Both the position numbers and the translations under genes were made by a program. Below are positions 1-10,700 of a stretch of DNA of 22,745 nt, piece by piece. Positions within the stretch are counted from its first letter, which is position 1. Each line of letters starts with the position of its first letter. The notes below the pieces were generated by a model, which was not told the origin of the DNA, did no database searches, and saw only the letters and a list, made by a program, of their open reading frames with translations. The DNA is from Podochytrium sp. JEL0797. Its lineage: Eukaryota > Chytridiomycota > Chytridiomycetes > Chytridiales > Chytriomycetaceae. The stretch lies in contig JADGJG010000357.1 of assembly GCA_027596195.1 (NCBI GenBank), positions 1 to 22,745 on the forward strand, in the 5' to 3' direction.

Positions 1-20
1 TTTGTTATTGTTTTTTGTAT

Positions 21-98
21 TTTTTTTTTTTTTTGCGGGGGGGGCTGTCAATAATCCGGGGTTGGGGGGTTTGGGGGGGGGGGGGGGGGGGGGGGGGG
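21..98. repeat. Homopolymer tracts: T14, G8 and G26
   Basis: There are T tracts at 21-34, a run of eight G at 37-44, further G-rich sequence, and an uninterrupted run of 26 G at 73-98. A tract of this length can form G-quadruplex and is slippery for polymerases and base callers, so its exact length is unreliable. A near twin (G24, same strand) lies at 22312-22335 near the other end of the window. Confidence 0.95.
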
Positions 99-175
99 AG
101 GAAGAAGCGGTGGTGAAGGGTTGGGGATTTTTATGGGATTCATTTATTGGGAGAAATACATTTTGAGTGAGAAGG

Positions 176-361
176 TCATTTTGGAATTCGTTTCCTTTTG
201 TTGACGGCCCAGTGGTGGTGATTCTGAGAATGTAAGTAGAAGTAGATTGGCACAGCAAGAGACGCGATTACTATTGGGAGTTTAGAGAGTAAACGGTGGC
301 CGATGGACGTGATCCAAAGACTCGGCGGTGGCCTTACTGCTGCTACTCGTGGTGAAGCCAA
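176..361 (-). CDS. Possible 3' exon of a small single-pass membrane protein (doubtful)
   Basis: This is an open frame of about 60 codons with no ATG of its own; the first possible start is TTG, so it would have to be the last exon of a spliced gene. The peptide has a basic N-terminal half, one hydrophobic stretch of about 20 residues (LLSKLPIVIASLAVPIYFYL) and a His-rich then Lys/Arg-rich tail. That is the layout of small inner-mitochondrial-membrane subunits. I do not recognise a family, and I could not place an upstream exon with confidence. It may be chance. Between here and the carrier gene (362-602) I see nothing else convincing. Confidence 0.22.
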   Translation of the reverse strand: MASPRVAAVRPPPSLWITSIGHRLLSKLPIVIASLAVPIYFYLHSQNHHHWAVNKRKRIPK

Positions 362-602
362 TGAGCTAGTTGTGAATGCTCTCTTTTTAATGTTTGAATA
401 TTCGAATAATGTTGGGGAAGGCGTTTTTATGCATGGTTACGTCGTGGCATAATCCCGGAGTTACCACAGCCGATCAAACAAGATGCACCAGCAAATGTCG
501 AACCATTAAAACACTTAAATTCGTGTGCGCGGAACGTCACGCTTCTTTTTCACAGCTTCCAAAAGTGGCTTTTTACAAGTAATCCCCCAGTTTGTTTCTA
601 TT

Positions 603-1856
603 TCACGGTCCCAAATATTCATTCACGATTTCAAAGACAAACAACCCAACTGCACTCGCCGGAACAACGCGAACAAACTGACCCCCAATACCTCTATAAA
701 CTTCTCTAATCCCACCCATCTTCTTGACCGTATGCACCCACGTGTCCTTCGTATGCGCATGCCCGCGACTGTGAATCTTTGCATTAATCCGATCAATCGG
801 ATACGCCACAACCTGAAACCCCATCCCCGCGAGCCCCCCCGCCCCAACCACCGCCAACGCCTGAGGCCCCGTAATCGTGACCCCCTTCAAAATCGGATGC
901 AACTCCTCCTTCCCCGGCGTGCGGTACGCATCTTGAATCCGCTTCACACCTGCTTTCCCGAGATCCCGCGCGTTTTCGAATAACCCGAAAAACAGGGCGA
1001 AACCAAGAGAATCTTTTGTACATGAGACGCGAAAGTTTTGGTACAGTGGTTTGTAGGGGTGCAGTTTCGCGTTCATGTGTTTTCGATAATGGTGCGCGCG
1101 TTCGGAATACGTATTCGCTTCCATTTTGGAGGGTTGCAATGTGGAGGATTTCACGAGATCTGTCAAGGGGGCGGTTGCTGTGGCTGCCAGTTGCTTGAGG
1201 TTTGCGAGAATGAGCGAAACGATTCCACCCTTGGCGTGTCGATGAGCGAGAATCGCGTCGGTGGAGAGTGATCGTTGCATGTTGTCGACAGGAGTGGATA
1301 ACAGTGATTGGGCGGCACCTGCGGTCCATCCCGCAAAGAAAGGGACCCAGTTGAATCTGGCGGGCTTGGGGGTATCGGGTTGTTTTGACTCGAGCACCTC
1401 TCCAATCAGAAAGGTGGTGTAATTGTACGTGTTGAAGAGGAATGCGCCAATCATACTGTTTACGACCATGAGAGGAAGCATATTGCGGCCAAGAGCGGCG
1501 AATCCTTCTTTTTGCACCAAGTCGCGGATATACTTTGTGGACACGGTTTTGCCGTCTTGCGCTGCCATTGCGTTCATGACGAGGTAGGGATTGACTGCGT
1601 ATGGTCTAAAGGACTCCTGGTTAGATCATTCGCCCTTGGAAGGGGCTCAAGGTTCGAGGGTCGCTCACCGGAACAACTTCACCGGCAGCCGAAACCACCA
1701 CTTCAGCAAGCCCTTCGTGAAGCCCATCAGGAGCATGCTGGATTGTACGGCCATGGTCCTGGCAAAGCCAACCACGATTCCAACTTTGGCATCGGGTTTG
1801 TCCTCAGGGGAACCGATCAAGAAAGGGGATGGAGGAGGGAGTGCCGGAGAGTCCAT
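603..1856 (-). CDS. Mitochondrial carrier (SLC25) family protein
   Basis: Two exons (1856-1669 and 1605-603) with a 63-nt GT-AG intron at 1668-1606 give about 396 residues. The splice joins KLF to RPYAVNPYL in frame. The start is the ATG at 1856; the frame extends two codons upstream only through a TTG. Degenerate SLC25 signatures are visible: TPVDNMQR after the second hydrophobic segment and YPIDRINAK in the third repeat. Glycine-rich helices (AVVGAGGLAGMGF) and a C-terminal RVVPASAVGLFVFE complete the family pattern. Such carriers move small anions, nucleotides or cofactors across the inner mitochondrial membrane. The substrate cannot be read from the degenerate motifs, and the protein is longer than the usual 300 residues. 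It starts only 80 bp after the stop codon of the synthetase gene on the same strand. Confidence 0.85.
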
Positions 1857-1936
1857 CGCCAATTTTTGCTTTTTCCCGCCACGTTCGTTCAGAAATTCGA
1901 AAAATTAGTAATGATCAAATCGTGTGCACGCGTTTA

Positions 1937-4900
1937 CTATTTAGAATAAGAAAAAGAACTCCGCACAGTCTCAAGCGTAACCTGCGAAGAAGCCACCGAC
2001 GCCGACACCAACATCCCCCTCTTATTCTTCCTCATATCCCTCGCAGGCCACCCTTGCAAAATCGCTCCACTCTCCACCACCTCCCCACCAACCACCAACG
2101 TATGCTCCATCAATTGACACGCGTCTTTCATCTCAGCGCCCGATAATAACCGCGAATCCGTGCGCAAAACGCACCCTTTGCCGATCGTGAGTTTGTTCAG
2201 GTCAAAGTGGCCTTTGGAATTGATGTGGCAAATCACGCTGGCCTTGTCAATGACTGTGTGGTCGCCAATGGTGACAAGATCGGGCTCGGTCATCATGGGG
2301 TCCGCTCCAGTCGGATATAGGCATACTCCATCACCAACGTTCGCTCCCAATGCTCGGAAATATGCAACCAGATAATACGATCCGCGAATCTGATCCTGCA
2401 CCTTCTCGAGAATCTTTTGAATGGAAATATGCATCTGCCACCTCTGGCAGTAACTGGACCGATCCCAATTGTGGTTTCCAGTTTGCAAGTGGCCCAGCAG
2501 AATCCATTTGGACAAGATGGGGAGGAGGAAGATGGTGATGGCGATTGCGCTGTAGCTCAATATCACCCCGAGAACAAAGTACAGGTTTCCAATAGCGTCG
2601 ATGGCCGGGGTCGGGTAGTTTTGAATGTTGGCCGTAAAGAACGCCCCGGAAGCAATGACTCCCGTCAACGGCGCCACAACCCAAACGCAAGCCCCCAATC
2701 CTACCGTCACCAGATTATACCCAAAGATAAACCCCTGACTGAACACCGTGTAATTCGCCAACCCCATGTAAAACCCTCTTCCAAACGGCTTAACAGTCGA
2801 CTCCACCTCCGCCGCCTTCGCATCCCCTTCCTCCCACAGCACAGCATCCCCATGAGCCGCCCCAATCCAAGTCGATCCAGCCGGGTACTTCCCATTCTTC
2901 CCCAACAACGATCCACTCCCAATCATGGCATTCCTCCCCACACTCACACCAGGCAACACAACACACCGATCCGCCACCATCGCCCCACTCCCCACACAAA
3001 TCGCCTTACTCTCAATCGCATCACTAAACACGAGTCTCGTGCGAGATCCAAACACAACGTCATCTCCGACCTCCAACAAATCAAACTCGTAAAACGCCAT
3101 CGGTGTTCCTGGCCAATACACCCTCTCCCCAATTTTCGCTCCCAGCATTCGATACAACCAACTAATCCATTGATAATGCCGGCCAAACATTTCATACACG
3201 CCTTCAAACTCTCCTTTCCGCACGAGAGTGCTCATGATCCAATGCTGCAACAAGACCCATTGTGATTCCTTTTTGCTCCCAGCCTCAAACTTCCCCACCG
3301 CGAGTCTCTTGACAAGAATAATTCCGAAAAGCTCTACAAACGGACACACGCATTTTTTGACCACCGCGCCGAGAATGTGGATTGCAATTCGGTACGGCTT
3401 GCACTGATGCGTCATGAGTTGTCCAAACGGACTCAACGTGCGATACGAGACGTCTTGAACGACGGAAAATAAGGGGTATTGCACGAGCCAGTACAACACG
3501 GCCAGCCAGGGTAACAGACCGAGGAGTCGCACAAAAGCAACAGCGGGGTACCCAATCAAGAGGAGGGAAGCAAGGTTCGGGGGTTGAGGGCGGGTGCTGG
3601 CAAAGATTCTGTACGTGTTGGAAGATTCGGAGAGTTCGTAGGAGGAGCTTAAGGGGGGAAGGACTGTGTTTGCGGGGAGGGTGCTGCCTGGGGCGATGGT
3701 GCATCGATAATTGAGGACACTGTTGCTCCCTGTTCCCGCGCGCAAACAGTTAGACCCAAGCCATCGACATTTCAAAAACTCACCGATTGTAATCGGCTTC
3801 AAGACCATCAACCCCGTCTCCATCGTGAACGGACTCACCCGATCCGTCGCAACAACACAGTCCGGATAGATATGGATCAAATCAAACTCTCTAAGGTTAG
3901 TATCCTTGTGGAATCGCACATTCCATCCAATACGCGCTCCCATCAACCGAAAGTAGAGTGTTTGCAAAAACTCGGTTGAATCAAAGAATCCGGGACCAAA
4001 CAGCAAGAGAATTTGATCGACTGTCCACCAACGGAGGTAATAGGAGCCCCAAAGTGGGTAACTAGTTTCATGCCTTTTAGCCTTGTAACCCACAAGGTGT
4101 TGGAATCACCCTCCCCAAACTACTCATGAACTCACCTGCCCGCTTTGTATTTTCCAATGATCAGCCACTTGCTCGCCAGACAAATGCACGGAAACAACAC
4201 CCCACTCGCAACCCCAGCCGCCGCCATCGCCACGGCAAGTTGAAACATGATCCACAACGACCCATACACTGTCCCCCGCGGCGAATGCTTCACATGCACA
4301 AACACTTGCGTATTGAAGAAACACAGAAATTTGGTAAACATGAGATACAGCAGTGCCGTTCGAATTGGGCTAAACAGCAGGATGGGAAGAGACTGGACAA
4401 GCAGAGCAGAGAGACTGGTTTGAGATTCGGAGGGAACGCATTTGGGGTCGAACGAGTGACTTGGACTCGTGCCCGGAGCGAGGATACTTCCAGAGTTTTG
4501 GGAAGCTAGCTTTTCGGAAATGATTTGCGCGAATTGAGAGGCCGTGCGGTGTTTGAAAAGTGCCATGGGGGGTAATTTTACGCCGAACGTTCCCCTGCAC
4601 ACCATCAATTTAGCAAAACCTCCATCCGCAACCTCGACTCAAACAAAAACTTACCTCACCAACACGCTCACTTTCCCAGCCGCCAACGAGCTGCCCCCCA
4701 CCTCAAAAAAATCGTCCCCTTTCCTAACTCTCCCCAACCCCAACACCTCCGCAAATATCCTCACAACACTCTCCTCCACACTCCCCAACCTCCCCCCCTC
4801 ATCCTCCCGCACCCGCTCCTCATACACCTTCAAACACCTCTCCACATCCACCCGCCCATCCGCATCTTTCGGCACTTCCCCCACAACCACAATCCCTTGT

Positions 4901-7441
4901 GGAACATCATAAGCAGGTATGACACCTTTCAAATACTGCTGCACAACCTCCCTCGACATACCCACAGACCCACTCACAAGCACTCCGAATGTCTCCGCCG
5001 TCTCGCAAAACACAAACGCGTCCCGCTTGTACGGCATACGGTCCATCAGACCCTGCATCTTCGCCACCGAAACCCGCACCACTTTAGTACACGGAATCGG
5101 TTGGGAAACAGAAGATCCAGGATCAACCGCGCCTGTCGTTTCAAACAACCGGTCATGAACCCCTTGCGTGTCATTCACTTCAAGAATCCCCAACCGCTCC
5201 GCAAGTTGAATCCTCATCGGTTTCCCCATTCGATTCCGTGGAACTCCGTACTCCATATACACGACAACTTGCGGCCACTTTGTCAAATGCAACGTTCCCG
5301 AAACGTGTTTCTGTAACTCCACAAGCCCGGGACGTTGGCAGTGCGGTTTGCATTGGATAGCGATTCCGATGGTTTCTTGGAGAGTCGCATGAGGTATAGA
5401 GAAGGCGATGGCGTCGGAGATGGAAGGGTGGGAGACGACGGCGTCTTCTATTTCGACGGGAGAAATGATTTCGCCGCCGCGGTTGATGACTTCTTTGGAA
5501 CGACCCGTGATGACAGAATTTAGGTGCTGGGGTGTTGGATTCAAAGTCCAATGGTGAAAGAGAAAAAAGCGTTTCTTACACAAGTATCCGTCTGGATCGA
5601 GGTATCCCATGTCTCCTGTATCAAAGAACCCATCCTGCGTGAAGGACTCTTTGGTTCCTTCCTCGTTTCCTTCATACCCATCAAACAAGGGCCGTCCACG
5701 CACTGTTATCCTGCCAAACTCGTTGGGTGCCAACGTGTTTCCGGTTCCATCCTTGATGGCAATTTCGGGTCCTGCAAAAACAAGGCGAATAAATTCACAC
5801 TCGCGCAAAAAAAAGCGTTTGCAAAAAGCTCTTACCTACAGAAACCCCACTACACCCTACCCTCTCCAACGCATACCCCACCGGCGGCGCCGCAATCGGC
5901 ATACACTCCGTCATCCCATAACTCGGCAACACCACGGCCCCTTCAAACACCTCTCTCAACCTCACCGCAAGTCCATGCGACATACCCCCACCCGCATTCG
6001 CAATCATCCTCACACTGCCTCCCTGGTTCCTCGTCCCAGATCCCACGGCGGCTGCATCTAGAATCGCCATATGCATGCTCGGAACGGCGTAGTACCATGT
6101 CGGACTGTGAGTGTGTAAAATGTCCCAGAAAGCGGAGGCGTCGAACCCGGGGGTAATGAGGACGGTGGTTTCAGACAGGATTGGGGCGAGGAGGTTGCGG
6201 ACGATTCCGCCAACGTGGTAGAGCGGCATTTGGTTTAGGTTGATATCTTTTCCAGGCTGTAGAAAACCAAAAACCAAGAGGGGTTAGAATGCGGGGGAAA
6301 AAGAGGAAGGGTTTCTCACTTGCAATCCCCAACCCTGCGCCACACATTTCGCACCCACCACCAACGTCCTCAACTTATACGCCACCGTTTTCTTTTTTCC
6401 ACTCGTCCCACTCGTCCTCAACACCATTACCACATCCTCAGGCCCACATAACCGTCTCCTCCGGCACGAGAAAATCCACCAAACTGCTCGTGCGGCGGGA
6501 TAATATCCGAATCGTTTTGAGGATCGAGGCTGTGGTTTGGATTGACCCCGTTTCGGAGGTGTGTTGTGTGTGGTGGCTTGCGGCGCGGGGTTTGTGGCGG
6601 GAGAGGGAGAAGAGGCCAGTGTGGTGGGAGTCTGGTTTGAGGAGGATGATGGAGGTGCTGGATTCACTTAGTTGGTGGATGAAAGAGTCCTGATTCAATA
6701 AGATCGATGAGTGTCGAATAAATGAAGGAAAGTGGTTTGTATAACGCGTGCCTGCTTTCGTGAGTATTCCACAATCACAGCGTCTACTCTCAACGTCGAT
6801 ATCTCCGCTTCCACCTCTGTTGGAGTGAGATGATAATTGATGGGAACAACACAGCAAGATGACATGACAGCGAACAAGCAAACACCCAACTCGGGGCCTT
6901 CGGAGAGCAACACACCAACACGAGATTGTTGAGTCAGTCCCGACAATGGGAGCTGGCAGTCAGCAATAAAGCGTCTCAGGCGGTGGTGGGAGAGCGGTGC
7001 TCGATGGTCCAGAGACTGAATTGCGTGGACATCCGAAGTATGGAGAACATCCAAAAGTGTTGCGAAATGGGTTTGTTCTTGGATCAAGTCGCCGAGATAT
7101 CTCTTTGTTGGTTTGCCGGGTGAGACTGAGAGGAGTTCTTGTTGCTCAGTTTCGCACTCCACCTCTTCCATATCGATTGATATGCTGTGTGTTGCCCGTG
7201 GTACCAAAAGTCGCGTGCTCTTGACGGAAGGAGCGTAACGCGAGACGCGTTTTATGCTCTCAATGGTCTGAATTTGATGATGACCTTCGTCATCAGGATC
7301 TGTGGATTCACGGCAGTCGAGAAACAAGGGAATAACGGTTTCTGAATGCCCGTGAGACGGTTGGTCAATTCGCTGCAACAGCTGCTTGGGAGCCAGAGCG
7401 TTTTGAACGCGAAGCAGTGCATCCTTGCGTGTTGAAAACAT
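1937..7441 (-). CDS. Pls/PosA-like single-module synthetase: adenylation, PCP and membrane beta-helix terminal domains
   Basis: Proposed exons: 7441-6746, 6689-6480, 6436-6320, 6256-5836, 5771-5580, 5513-4655, 4594-4136, 4073-3784, 3729-1937; these sum to 5,037 nt, about 1,678 residues. Order of parts: an N-terminal extension of about 120 residues; an adenylating domain with A3 (RTSGTSGKKK), A4 (MPLYHVGG), A5 (YGMTECMP), A7 (FDTGDMGYLD), A8 (GRSKEVINRGGEIISP) and the catalytic Lys region (NRMGKPMR); a carrier domain with the phosphopantetheine Ser in FFEVGGSSLAAG; then two membrane helices, domain C1 (from PLWGSYYLRWW), two helices, C2, two helices, C3. Each C domain carries hexapeptide beta-helix sequence (LGAxxGxxV). 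This is the bacterial epsilon-poly-L-lysine synthetase layout (NRPS terminal domain). The A8 motif is of acyl-CoA-synthetase type, so the loaded substrate may be a carboxylic acid rather than an amino acid. Donors are mostly GTRAG. Weak junctions: 6690-6745 (donor GTTATA), 6437-6479, and 5514-5579 (GT...TG). The product is unknown. Confidence 0.88.
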
Positions 7442-7720
7442 GAGTTGGGAAACGGCTTCGCTCAGGGATTCTCAATGAGGAAATGCGCGATGGAAATCTT
7501 TCGATCCAAACGCGCATTGTGTGCGCAGGGCAATGATTTCCATTCGCAAGTGAGAATCTTTCTCGCGATGGCCTTTCATCAAAAAGTATTGAAATAATGG
7601 AGTGCGAGAGCCAATACTATTTGAAATTCTCTTTTCTTTTTTTCGTTCATTTTCGCATCATTTTCGTGTGCTTTTCGTTCGCACAAACAATTTTTCAATT
7701 TTTTCAGTTTCACCACTTCG
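7442..7720. promoter_or_regulatory. Divergent intergenic region (shared promoter)
   Basis: 279 bp separates the start codons of the Pls-like gene (-) and the BYE1-like gene (+), so both promoters must lie here or inside the flanking exons. The right half (about 7618-7710) is pyrimidine-rich with long T runs on the plus strand, a common core-promoter composition in fungi. No specific factor site can be named. Confidence 0.6.
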
Positions 7721-10700
7721 ATGCTCCACCAGCAAGCACTTCCAGCGCAACAACCACGGCAAGAACAAGCAGTGCACCCTTGGGGCGGCGGCTTTGAGGC
7801 AGCGCAAGTGACGTTTGTTGTTGATGACGAGGACAGCGACGGCGACGAGGCGCCCGCGAAAGACACCCGGGTTTTGAGGCCTCGGCGAATCAGCGACGAC
7901 GACGGCGACGAGGTCTGTTTTGTCTCTTTCTTCTTCTTCTTCTTCTTCTTCTTCTTCTTCTTCTTCTTCTTTAAGGAAGGAAGTAGTTCTCATTTATCGC
8001 AAATAGTTTGTCGCCGCAAAGCGCCTCGTCCGCGAAAAGAAGCAGCCCTACAACGAAAACGGCGAGCGTGTCTACTGCATCTGCAGAACACCTGACAATG
8101 GAAAGTTTATGATTGGCTGCGACAACTGCAAGGACTGGTGAGGAGTCTCTCTCTCTTAACGTGTCTAACACCTTAAGAAGGTACCACGGCGCCTGCGTCA
8201 ACATCACCGAGCGAATGGGACAATCCATCAAAACCTACCTGTGTCCCTTCTGTATCCAGGCAAAGAACGATCAAATATATAACCGTAAGTAGAGTGATGG
8301 CTGTGTTGGAAATGAGCGAGAGCGAGTGAATGAGCGACCAAGGGTGCCCTTGTTTGGTTTTTTTTTGTGTTTGTGCACCCCTCCCCCTTCTCATTTCACA
8401 GGTATATGTTGGCAGGTTTGAAGGAGCGTGTTTCGAGAAAAGATGTGTGCGGAAACGGCGTGGAAAGTGCGGTGTTCGGATTCGTGATTCGGTCACAAAC
8501 GCAAGTTTCCCACAGCTGGGTTCCAGGCCCCCCATGCCGCGCGCGGAATCCGTCAGAAACTTGGGCGCAAACGAGGCAGTGTCTTGTCAAGGTCGAAGGT
8601 CGCGCCCGCCCAGTCAAACGTCCAGGGGCGAAACGGGATCGAAAAGTGGAAAAGGACGGACACCTATGTATCAACCCATGTATCATTATTGAATTCTACA
8701 TTGTTGATCCTGTTGTGGCAATCTAAACCTCCCCTCGATGGTGATTTGCTTCTTCCGAGAAGCGGTCACCGCTTGTTTTTCTGTCTGCACTGCGGCTCCC
8801 TTTGCTCTTTTGCGTCCGTTGAATAATACAATCGCTGGGGATTGGCTGTTTTTGGACCCTGTTGGAAGGATTTGTGGGTGAAAGGGCGAGGTTGGGCAGC
8901 GAAGCATTGACAATTGCGAAGGGGTTGAACCCTGCTGAGCGAGTGACTTTGAGCGAGCCAAAACATCCTCACCCAGCAACGCTTTATTAAATTGGGTTTC
9001 TTTTTCATGAAATAGAATCGGCAGCAGCAGCCGCTGGAGAACAAGCCCCACGCGAGGTAACCATCGGGACTTCAACTTTTTTTTCTTTCTTTCCAAGCCC
9101 TGGCACAACAAGCACAAAAAATCCCAAACCTCGTTGCTCACCCAACCAAATGCCTCCACTCGCACCACACAGATCCAAACCGAAGATACCCCACCTTCCC
9201 TGCAAACCCTCCGCCCCCTGAACACCACCACCACCGCCCGCACAGTCCGTTCGAACCAACCCAAACGCACAACCCCACCCCCACCCCAACCACCCACCCC
9301 CACCATCGCCAAACCCCCTTCCCCACCCGAACCCGACGTCGGCCCAACAAGCATGGCCTGGATCCACGACAAGACGCGAAGCCTGGTTCGCAAATCGTTT
9401 GGGGACCTGTTGCGCGGGATTCTTGAGGACTTGGGTGCGTCACCGGGGTCACCCACCACTCCTGTGGAAGGAGGAGAGGAAGGGGAGGAAGAAGGTGTGA
9501 AACGCGAATGGCTGAATGTAGATGAACTCGTGCATTCGATGGAGGATGAGTTGTTTGATTTCACGGCGGATGGGGTGAAGGGGTCGAAACGCGTGTGTGG
9601 AGACAAAGTGAGTGCACCCCCCCTCCCGTACACTTTGCTCTCGTCTTCTCCCCAGTGCTAACAACACCATCCCCCCGTCCCCCAACAGTACAAATCGAAA
9701 TTCCGATCCCTCCAATTCAACCTCAAAGACAAAAAGAACAGCACCCTCCGCACACGTCTCCTGCGCGGCCAACTCCCGCCACACTCCCTCGTCCGCCTCG
9801 AAGCCAATGACCTCGCCAACGACGAAATCAAGGCCAAATCGCACGAAATCCGGATCCTCTCCCTCCACAACGCGATTAAACCGAAAGATGTGGAAGGCGT
9901 GTTGAAAAAGACGCATAAAGGGGAGGAAGAGGTCAAACCCAAACGCGAGGGTGGTGCGGTTGCTGCGATGGAAGGGGTCGTGTCGGACTCGGAGAGCGTG
10001 CGAGAGTCGACACCGCCGCCGGTTGCGTTCATGCCTGCTTCGATTGCGAGGTTGGTTGCGCAGGCGGAAGCGGATGCGAAAGCGAGTGCCAAGATTGTGG
10101 CGCCGCCTAGGATTGAGAGTTTGGATGACTTGTTGGCTAAGATGGAGGGGAAGAGTCCTACTGGGACGAAGCGGGGTGGGGAGGAGGATGTGGCTGTCAA
10201 GGTGGAGAAGAAGGGACGGTTGGATGTGGATGCGGGGGATGCGATGGAATCGGTTGTGACGGGAAGTTGGGAGAATTTGGGGGTTTCGGATTCATGGGCT
10301 TCTTTTGATGCGGGGGCAAGTGGTGCAGATGCCGATGATTCGTGGATGCGTGAAGGGATGGAGGAGAGTTCGTTTTCTCCGTCCGCTCAGTCCCCACGAG
10401 AGTCTCCCGCGCCTGAAGATGCTCCCGCTGTGTGGACGGGAACTGTCCGCATGCCACAAGTGGCCAAGTTTTCGGGGTCGTGTCGCCAAATCGCGGGGCG
10501 TTCCGTTGGTTCGAGCTCGCAGTTGTGGGAGGCGTTGTTGCCTCCCACGGTGATGGTGGAAGGACGGATTGATATGGGACGTACGCATCAGTATGTAGCG
10601 CAGCAGAAATTATCCACGTCCAAGGAAATCATCGCGGTCGAGTTTGTGGCGGAGGAAACGCCCGATACGGACATGAATGGAGTAACGGTTCCAAGCGCGG

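Noticed and set aside
2417..3265. 282-codon plus-strand frame opposite the synthetase
   Set aside because: It is a His/Arg/Pro-rich antisense shadow of beta-helix and membrane exons whose homology is clear on the minus strand.
7928..7969. (TTC)14 read as a coding poly-Phe tract
   Set aside because: Reading through would break the PHD protein. A phase-0 donor (GAG before GTCTGT) and a TAG acceptor at 8006 remove it cleanly.
8686..9633. 315-codon minus-strand frame over the BYE1-like gene
   Set aside because: It is Gly/Trp/Val-rich shadow coding opposite the proline/threonine-rich linker and TFIIS-like exon. No domain is visible.
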